Source of the DNA: an uncultured Christensenella sp.
GTDB taxonomy: Bacteria; Bacillota_A; Clostridia; Christensenellales; Borkfalkiaceae
Assembly: GCA_910579295.1 (NCBI GenBank)
Contig: CAJTTC010000009.1
Location: forward strand, 1 to 64,000
Length of the DNA stretch: 64,000 nucleotides
Reading direction: 5' to 3'
Part shown: in pieces, positions 57,754-64,000 of the stretch
Layout of the letters: every line of letters begins with the position of its first letter
How positions within the stretch are numbered: position 1 is the first letter of the stretch
The notes under the pieces: model-generated
What the model was told of the DNA's origin: nothing
Database searches by the model: none
What the model saw: only the letters and a program-made list of their open reading frames with translations
Translations under genes and position numbers: made by a program

Positions 57754-60333
57754 ATGCCGCTTACACAGATGATGAGTCACTTTCTCGGGATAAAGGAGAA
57801 GTACAAAGATTGCATTATTTTTTATCGTTTGGGCGATTTTTATGAAATGTTTTTTGACGACGCTGTGCGGGCTTCCGAAATCCTCGGGTTGACGTTGACG
57901 GGGCGCGACTGCGGATTGGAAGAGCGCGCGCCTATGTGTGGAGTGCCCTATCACGCCGCCGATTCGTACATTGCCAAGCTGATAGCTCACGGCGAGAAGG
58001 TTGCCATTTGCGAACAGCTTGAAGAGCCGTCAAAGACGAAGGAAATGGTAAAGCGCGACGTAATCAGGGTGGTCACGGCGGGCACGGTTACGGACGACGG
58101 CAGCCTTGACGAAAAGGTCAACAATTATCTTTGCTCGGTATACAAAAACGGCGATAACGTTGCCATAAGCTGGGCGGACATTACGACGGGCGAAATGTGC
58201 GCAACGGAGTTTGCCGGTAAGGACTGTGTAAGAAGCGCTATTGTTAAATTGGTCAAACTTAACGTTAAAGAAATTATTTCAAACGACGAAATGTTGTTTG
58301 CTTCCCGCAATATTCCCGAGGTTATGAGGGGTATTTTGCCGTGTTTTTCGTCTTATTTAGGCTGGGCGTATAACTACGCGGCGGCGGAGAAGAGTGTTCT
58401 TGCGCAATTGAACGCGCAGTCGCTCAATGCGTTTTCCATAGGCGGGAAGAAGAGTGCAATCTGCGCGGCGGGAGCTCTTATCGAGTATCTGAAAGAAACT
58501 CAGAAGCACGCGCTTGCAAATATAGACAATATTAAGTACATATCGTCGGCAAGCGGAATGCAGCTCGACATATCCGCACTAAGAAATCTTGAAATTGTAA
58601 AGAATCTCGGCGAGGGCAAAAAGTACGGCTCGCTCTTATGGGTGCTTGACAAGACGAGCACGTCGATAGGCGCACGAAAGCTCTGTAATGCCATTGTATC
58701 GCCACTGAACAATATCGACGCGATTAATTACAGACTTGACGGCGTAGAGGAGTTGTTCAACGCGACGGTTGTGCGCGTCGGCTTGATCGAGCTTTTGAAG
58801 CAGGTTAAGGACGTGGAGCGCTTGTCGGGCAAAATTTCAAACGGAAACATTATGCCGGTTGATTGCCTTGCGCTTGCCCAGTCGCTGTTGGTCATACCCA
58901 ACATAAAATTCAGGCTTGCAGGCTTTACTTCAAAGATTATTTGCGATATTTCAAAAAATCTGATTGATTTAAGCGCTATTGCCAACAATATCAACGCCGC
59001 CATAGAGAGCGAAAAGACTCCTACAAAGCTTGCGGACGGCGGCTATATCAAAAGCGGCTACAACGCGCGGCTTGACGAATTGCGCAATCTGAAAAACTCT
59101 GCGGCTGGACTGCTATACGAGCTTGAAACCAACGAGCGCGATACGACGGGTATACGTACCTTAAAGGTCGGTTACAACAGAGTTTTCGGCTATTACATAG
59201 AAGTGTCGAAGTCGTTTAAGGATAAAGTGCCGACGACCTATCACCGCAAGCAGACGCTCTCCAATGCGGAGAGGTACACGACGGACCGCTTAAAACAGTT
59301 GGAGGAAAAAATCCTTACGAGCGAGGATGGAGCGTTAAAGTTAGAGGCGGCGCTCTATCAGGAATTAAAGGACAAGCTTTTGGGTGAAATCGGCGCTCTG
59401 AAAAGTATAGCCGAAAACATAGCGCGCCTTGACGTGCTCATAGCCTTTGCCGAAGTTTCCAAGAGCAACAACTACGTCCGACCTAAAATAGTCGAAAGCA
59501 GTCAGCCTATGATTATAAAAGAGGGCAGACACCCCGTCGTGGAGGTGATTTCCAAGGAGAAATTTGTTGCGAACGATACTCTGATTGACGAGGACGAAAA
59601 CAGAACGTTGATTATAACAGGTCCGAATATGGCGGGTAAGAGCACGTATATGCGTCAAAACGCAATTATTGCGATAATGGCGCAATTGGGCTGTTTTGTG
59701 CCTGCCAGGAGCGCGCAGATTCCCGTAATCGACAGAATTTTTACGAGGATAGGAGCAAGCGATAATCTGATTTACGATCAATCGACTTTTATGGTTGAGA
59801 TGATAGAGGTTGCCTCGATACTGCAAAACGCAACAAAGGACAGCTTGCTCATTCTTGACGAGGTGGGGAGAGGCACGAGCACGTACGACGGGCTGAGCAT
59901 TGCTTGGGCGGTGATAGAGCATATAACTGAAAAAATCGGAGCAAAGACGCTGTTTGCAACTCATTATCACGAGCTTTTACAGCTTGAAGACAAGATTAAG
60001 GGAATTAAAAATTATAAGATTGCCGTCAAAGATTTCAACGGGAGCATAGTTTTTCTGCGCAAGATTATGCGCGGGGGAGCAAACCGTAGCTTTGGCATAG
60101 AGGTTGCCTCGCTTGCGGGCGTGCCTTCGTGCGTTACCGACAGGGCAAAGAAAATTTTAAAAGCTGTCGAAAACGGCGACCTGACGGCTTCGGACGATTT
60201 TTCGCAGAATGACGAAGAGCAAGTGCGCGAGCCCTCCGAGGTCGAGAAGATTTTAACCGGTATTGATATGAACAATATGTCGCCAATGCAGGCGTTTCTG
60301 ATTTTGGGCGATTTAGTGGAGAAGGTGAAATAA
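57754..60333 (+). CDS. mutS: DNA mismatch repair protein MutS
   Basis: Recognises mismatches and small loops and recruits MutL. The 859 residues show the mismatch-binding Phe-x-Glu motif in YRLGDFYEMFFDDA, the connector, lever and clamp domains, and the ABC-type ATPase: Walker A GPNMAGKS (about 623-630), signature region STFMVEM, Walker B LLILDEVGRGTS and THYHEL. The ATG follows ACGGAGG, 4 bp after miaB. A C-terminal tail (SEVEKILTGIDMNNMSPMQA) matches the tetramerisation or clamp-binding end. Confidence 0.97.
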   Translation: MPLTQMMSHFLGIKEKYKDCIIFYRLGDFYEMFFDDAVRASEILGLTLTGRDCGLEERAPMCGVPYHAADSYIAKLIAHGEKVAICEQLEEPSKTKEMVKRDVIRVVTAGTVTDDGSLDEKVNNYLCSVYKNGDNVAISWADITTGEMCATEFAGKDCVRSAIVKLVKLNVKEIISNDEMLFASRNIPEVMRGILPCFSSYLGWAYNYAAAEKSVLAQLNAQSLNAFSIGGKKSAICAAGALIEYLKETQKHALANIDNIKYISSASGMQLDISALRNLEIVKNLGEGKKYGSLLWVLDKTSTSIGARKLCNAIVSPLNNIDAINYRLDGVEELFNATVVRVGLIELLKQVKDVERLSGKISNGNIMPVDCLALAQSLLVIPNIKFRLAGFTSKIICDISKNLIDLSAIANNINAAIESEKTPTKLADGGYIKSGYNARLDELRNLKNSAAGLLYELETNERDTTGIRTLKVGYNRVFGYYIEVSKSFKDKVPTTYHRKQTLSNAERYTTDRLKQLEEKILTSEDGALKLEAALYQELKDKLLGEIGALKSIAENIARLDVLIAFAEVSKSNNYVRPKIVESSQPMIIKEGRHPVVEVISKEKFVANDTLIDEDENRTLIITGPNMAGKSTYMRQNAIIAIMAQLGCFVPARSAQIPVIDRIFTRIGASDNLIYDQSTFMVEMIEVASILQNATKDSLLILDEVGRGTSTYDGLSIAWAVIEHITEKIGAKTLFATHYHELLQLEDKIKGIKNYKIAVKDFNGSIVFLRKIMRGGANRSFGIEVASLAGVPSCVTDRAKKILKAVENGDLTASDDFSQNDEEQVREPSEVEKILTGIDMNNMSPMQAFLILGDLVEKVK

Positions 60334-62340
60334 ATGGGAAAAATAAATTTACTTTCAGAGGAATTATGCAACAGAATAGCGGCGGGCGAGGTCATTGACA
60401 GACCGTATTCCGCCGTTAAGGAATTAATCGAAAACAGTATCGACGCGGGCGCTACCGAAATTGAAATTTATATAGAGCGCGGCGGCAAGGATCTCATAAA
60501 GGTCGTTGATAACGGGTGCGGTATTGAAAAGGAAGATATGTGCGCGGCGTTTGTTGCGCACGCCACAAGTAAAATCAGCAATCTTGACGATATTGACCAC
60601 ATTCATACGCTCGGTTTCCGTGGCGAGGCTCTTGCGACAATTTCTTCGATTGCGTGCGTCGAGCTCATAAGCGCGGTCGAGGGCAAGGAAGGCAACAAGG
60701 TCGAATGCGACGGCGAATATATAGGAAAGGTTGAGCCCGCCGCCGTTCCGTCGCACGGTACTCAGATATCCATAACGAAATTTTTCTTCAATACTCCCGT
60801 GCGCTTCAAGTTTATGAAGTCGGACAAGAAGGAAGAGGCGGACATAACTACCTTTATAACGCACTATATTTTGGGATATCCCGATATATCGTTTAAGTAT
60901 TATATCGACGGCAAGCTCAGCATGCAGTCATATGGCGGAGGGCTGGAAGAGGCGATAACGCAGGTTTACGGCGCAAACGTTTTGCCCAACTGTTTTAAGA
61001 TAAGTGCGGAGCGCAACGACATTAAATTGCGCGGTTTTATCAGTAATCAGAACTTTTTTAAGTCAAATAAAACGTATCAGAACGTTTTTCTGAACGGCAG
61101 ACACATTACAAACCCTGTAATATCGGGAGCGATAACCAACGCTTATTCGGCTTACGCAATGAAGCGGCAGTATCCGTTTTACGTGCTGTTTATTGAAATG
61201 TCCGACGAAATTGTAGACGTCAACGTGCACCCCAATAAAGCGGACGTCAGATTTATAGACAATTCGCTGATTTACGGGACGGTCTATAAAATAATTTCTT
61301 CAATACTTGACGGTACGGTAAAGGCTGCCGACTTTGTAGTAAGCGACGGCAAGCAGTTCGATTTGCAGCAGGAGAAGGTTAGTGACGATCCTTTGGAAGT
61401 ACCCGTTGTAGCACCGCCGTCGCAACCTGTGCCCTACGCCGCGGAATTTACAAGCACGGAAAAGATATACGACAAGGACTTTTCGGACGTTGTAGGCATC
61501 GAGCAATACGTTAAAGAAAAGAAAAGGGAAAAGCAAGAGGCGGAGAGTACAGTCGTTGATACTTCGCCGTATGAAAATTACGAAGCTCCCAATTTGGACG
61601 TCAATCCCGAAAAAGATTTGCCCTTATATAAATACTACGCGACAAGAAGCAATGAAAAATTGAACGATACGTTTACGTTGTGTAGCGGCAAGGATGATAA
61701 TTTATCGCCGGCTCAAAGACGTGAAAAGGAAGAAAAGGCGCGCTTAGAGCAGGAGAGAATACAGTATACGCAGTGCAAGTACAGAGGCGTGTTATTTAAC
61801 ACATACTTGATGTACGAGCATGAGGACGACGTATATATGATTGACCAGCATGCGGCGCATGAGAGGTTAATTTATGACGCGTATCGCGCTAAATTCGGAG
61901 AGCGCCGTCTTGCGAAGCAGAGCTTGCTTGTTCCCTATATTTTTGTCGTCAACCCCGAAGAAAAGCAGTTTATCGAAGACAATATGAAAGTCATATGGCA
62001 AATGGGATTTAGCGTTGAGCCGTTTGGATCGAACTCTTACAGAGTGAACGAAATCCCCGCCGACTTGCCTAACCTTGACGCTAAGACGTTTTTTGACGAT
62101 TTTCTTGCCAATATTCACGAATTGAAGTCGATAACCCTTGTCGATATGCTCAAAGACAAGATTGCGCAGTCGGCGTGTAAGGCGGCGATAAAGGGCGGCG
62201 ACGTTTTAAACGAGCAGGAGCGCGACGAGCTTTTTGCTATGATTAAAGGTAACGTCGGATTAAAGTGTCCGCACGGTCGCCCCGTCTGCGTGAAGCTGAC
62301 TAAATACGAAATCGAGAAGATGTTCAAGAGGAAGGTATAG
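60334..62340 (+). CDS. mutL: DNA mismatch repair endonuclease MutL
   Basis: Couples mismatch recognition to strand incision. The 668 residues have an N-terminal GHKL ATPase (ELIENSIDAGAT, DNGCGI, GFRGEAL), an acidic linker (about 340-460) and a C-terminal endonuclease domain with the metal motif DQHAAHERLIYD (about 504-515; canonical DQHA-x2-E-x4-E, here ending in D), ACKAAIKGGD and CPHGRPVCVKL. Presence of the motif fits a methyl-independent system (no MutH). It starts directly after the mutS stop. Confidence 0.96.
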   Translation: MGKINLLSEELCNRIAAGEVIDRPYSAVKELIENSIDAGATEIEIYIERGGKDLIKVVDNGCGIEKEDMCAAFVAHATSKISNLDDIDHIHTLGFRGEALATISSIACVELISAVEGKEGNKVECDGEYIGKVEPAAVPSHGTQISITKFFFNTPVRFKFMKSDKKEEADITTFITHYILGYPDISFKYYIDGKLSMQSYGGGLEEAITQVYGANVLPNCFKISAERNDIKLRGFISNQNFFKSNKTYQNVFLNGRHITNPVISGAITNAYSAYAMKRQYPFYVLFIEMSDEIVDVNVHPNKADVRFIDNSLIYGTVYKIISSILDGTVKAADFVVSDGKQFDLQQEKVSDDPLEVPVVAPPSQPVPYAAEFTSTEKIYDKDFSDVVGIEQYVKEKKREKQEAESTVVDTSPYENYEAPNLDVNPEKDLPLYKYYATRSNEKLNDTFTLCSGKDDNLSPAQRREKEEKARLEQERIQYTQCKYRGVLFNTYLMYEHEDDVYMIDQHAAHERLIYDAYRAKFGERRLAKQSLLVPYIFVVNPEEKQFIEDNMKVIWQMGFSVEPFGSNSYRVNEIPADLPNLDAKTFFDDFLANIHELKSITLVDMLKDKIAQSACKAAIKGGDVLNEQERDELFAMIKGNVGLKCPHGRPVCVKLTKYEIEKMFKRKV

Positions 62341-62344
62341 CGCG

Positions 62345-63253
62345 TTGAACCGTGTATTGATAATTTGCGGTGCAACGGCAACGGGAAAGACGTCGCTTGC
62401 GGTAGACTGCGCCAAGGCAATGAATACGGAAATTATTTCGGCTGATTCGCAGCTTGTATACAGAGGATTGAACATAGGAACTGCAAAACCTACGTATGCC
62501 GAAATGCAGGGTATACGGCATCATTTGATCGATGTTGTCGATTGCAGAGAGCCGTTTACGGTATCAGACTACGAGGAGCGTGCTATACCTATTATAAATA
62601 GGTTGCTTGAAGAAGGGAAAACTCCAATAGTCTGCGGCGGCACGGGATTTTATATAAATTCGATTTTGTACAGTCTTAGCTACGGCAATGCAAAGGCGGA
62701 CGCAAATAAGCGTGCAAAGTACGAAGCTGTTTTAGCTGAGCGCGGAAAGGAATATCTGTTTTCTCTTCTTGAACAGGTCGACCCGGAAACGGCTGTAAAA
62801 CTGCACCCGAACGACACGAAAAGGGTAATCCGTGCGCTTGAAATATACGAAATAAGCGGGAAGAGGAAGTCGGAACTAAACGACGATAAACTGAAACCGC
62901 GCTACGACTATCTTGCCGTTGCGATAGATTACCCGCGCGAGGCGCTCTATCAACGCATTAATTGCAGGGTGGACGTAATGTTCAATTCCGGCTTGATTGA
63001 TGAGGTTAAAGGCTTAAAAGCGCGAGGAATTGACGAAAATTGTCAATCTATGTCTGCCATAGGTTATAAAGAAGTGCTCGAAGGTTTAAAATTTGGGTAT
63101 AACGATAGTACTATGCGTGACATAATTAAGAAAAATACGCGGCATTATGCAAAGCGTCAGAAAACTTTCTTTAAAAAACTTAATGGAATTGTGTGGCTAA
63201 AACCCGAAGAAGCAACAGCTGAAAGAATTATGGAGTTATTAAATGACAGATAA
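62345..63253 (+). CDS. miaA: tRNA dimethylallyltransferase MiaA
   Basis: Adds the dimethylallyl group to A37 of tRNAs reading UNN codons, the substrate of MiaB. The 302 residues show the P-loop GATATGKTSLA (about 8-18), ADSQLVYRGLNIGTAKPT, HHLIDVVDCREPFTVSDY, VCGGTGFYI and KRQKTFFKKL. It begins with TTG at 62345; GAGGAAGG lies about 10 nt upstream, and no ATG is available before the P-loop. Its end overlaps the next gene by 11 bp. Confidence 0.95.
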   Translation: MNRVLIICGATATGKTSLAVDCAKAMNTEIISADSQLVYRGLNIGTAKPTYAEMQGIRHHLIDVVDCREPFTVSDYEERAIPIINRLLEEGKTPIVCGGTGFYINSILYSLSYGNAKADANKRAKYEAVLAERGKEYLFSLLEQVDPETAVKLHPNDTKRVIRALEIYEISGKRKSELNDDKLKPRYDYLAVAIDYPREALYQRINCRVDVMFNSGLIDEVKGLKARGIDENCQSMSAIGYKEVLEGLKFGYNDSTMRDIIKKNTRHYAKRQKTFFKKLNGIVWLKPEEATAERIMELLNDR

Positions 63254-64000
63254 CAAACAATTTATCGAACAGTGTGAAAACGAATTAATCACAAGTTTTA
63301 AATATATTGACGAAGTCAGTTATTACAATCAACGCAAGGTGATACAGGCTTTCAGAAACAATTGCGTAGCTGTGCGCCATTTTGCGGGTACTACGGGTTA
63401 CGGTTACGGTGACGAGGGGCGAGATACGCTGGGTAAGCTGTATGCGGAGGTTTTCGGAGCAGAGGCGGGAATAGTTTCGCCGCACTTGCTTTCGGGTACG
63501 CATTCGCTTTCGGTTGCGCTCTTCGGACTTTTGAAGCGTGGAGACAGAATGTTATGTATAAGCGGTATGCCCTACGATACTATTCGTCCTGTAATCAGCG
63601 GTGACGGGATAGGCTCGCTTAAAGATATCGGCGTTGAATTTATTTGTTGCGACTTAACCGAACGCGGTGATTTTGACCGAGAGAGAATTGCTGGGTTGAT
63701 GAACGATAAGGTAAGCCTTGTGTATATTCAGCGTTCTCGAGGATACGAACTTCGCGACGCGCTTTCGTGCAGTCAGATAGGGGATATTTGTCAATTTTTG
63801 CGTAAAAATGGCTTTAACGGCATAATTTTTGTAGATAATTGCTACGGCGAATTTGTCGACAAGCAAGAACCCACGGAGGTCGGCGCGGACGTTTGCGTCG
63901 GCTCGCTCATAAAAAACGCGGGCGGCGGCGTAGCTCCCACGGGTGGTTATATAGTAGGAAACGCCGACCTGATTGATAAAATCGGGCGAAGATTTACCGC
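63243..64000 (+). CDS. YnbB-like PLP-dependent enzyme (aluminium-resistance/methionine gamma-lyase-like family), cut by the window end
   Basis: The reading frame runs off the window after 252 codons. It starts with ATG 63243, overlapping the end of miaA. The visible part matches the YnbB family, Cys/Met-metabolism-type PLP enzymes with an N-terminal pattern HFAGTTGYGYGDEGRDTLG, SPHLLSGTHSLSVALFGLL, VYIQRSRGYELR, DNCYGEF and the predicted PLP lysine in GSLIKNAGGG. Such genes often sit next to miaA in Firmicutes. The true substrate is not known; 'aluminium resistance' is a historical label. Confidence 0.85.
   Translation, partial: MTDNKQFIEQCENELITSFKYIDEVSYYNQRKVIQAFRNNCVAVRHFAGTTGYGYGDEGRDTLGKLYAEVFGAEAGIVSPHLLSGTHSLSVALFGLLKRGDRMLCISGMPYDTIRPVISGDGIGSLKDIGVEFICCDLTERGDFDRERIAGLMNDKVSLVYIQRSRGYELRDALSCSQIGDICQFLRKNGFNGIIFVDNCYGEFVDKQEPTEVGADVCVGSLIKNAGGGVAPTGGYIVGNADLIDKIGRRFT

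Overview
The window is chromosomal housekeeping DNA from a low-to-mid GC Gram-positive bacterium, most likely an uncultured anaerobic member of the Clostridia (Firmicutes). The grounds are a dcw cluster opening with mraZ-rsmH, a MurE of the diaminopimelate-adding type (DNPR motif), RNase Y, a FtsK/SpoIIIE translocase, an RNase-type MutL with the CPHGRP motif, a nifS-thiI pair, and strong A+T-rich sigma-A promoters (TTGACA-17-TATAAT). No rRNA, complete tRNA, CRISPR array or transposase was seen.

Layout. 1-189: two tandem 121-bp-period units whose minus strand looks like the first two thirds of a tRNA-Gly(CCC). 339-668: small membrane protein. 741-963: possible structured RNA ending at a shared terminator. 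1007-6201 (minus): polyamine ABC transporter operon (XRE-cupin regulator, potA, potB, potC, potD) with a consensus promoter and an 11-bp inverted-repeat operator. 6478-6741 (minus): rpsT. 6880-7668: murI. 7768-18784: dcw cluster part 1 (mraZ, rsmH, ftsL-like, PBP2, murE, mraY, murD, ftsW, murA, divIB). 18841-20039: a foreign-looking 1.2-kb segment bounded by a perfect 16-bp direct repeat. 20123-24002: divergent ftsA, ftsZ, murC. 24185-25213: ilvC. 25351-34676: ftsK, rimO, pgsA, cinA, recA, nadE. 34856-36511: rny. 36641-38524 (minus): a PadR-type regulator carrying a Q-rich linker and four membrane segments. 38700-40059: acyl-ACP thioesterase and a YgjP-type metallopeptidase. 40268-54097: one long arginine/carbamoyl-phosphate run (argG, argC, argJ, argB, argD, argF, carA, carB fused to dapF, nifS, thiI). 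54132-56351 (minus): class A PBP. 56430-64000: miaB, mutS, mutL, miaA and the start of a YnbB-like PLP enzyme.

How the genes fit together. The dcw genes make and use the lipid-linked peptidoglycan precursor and build the division ring; murB, murF and murG are missing from the cluster and must lie elsewhere. The arginine run makes arginine from glutamate and carbamoyl phosphate, and carAB also feeds pyrimidines. DapF, fused in frame to the end of CarB, would normally supply meso-DAP for MurE, but this copy has lost one of its two catalytic cysteines. miaB, mutS, mutL and miaA form a tRNA-modification and mismatch-repair operon.

Most notable: the CarB-DapF fusion with the missing catalytic Cys; the direct-repeat-bounded cassette inside the dcw cluster; the membrane-tethered PadR regulator; the tRNA-Gly-like tandem repeat; and a divergent, apparently leaderless promoter pair for miaB and the class A PBP. 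All calls rest on reading the sequence; no database search was possible.
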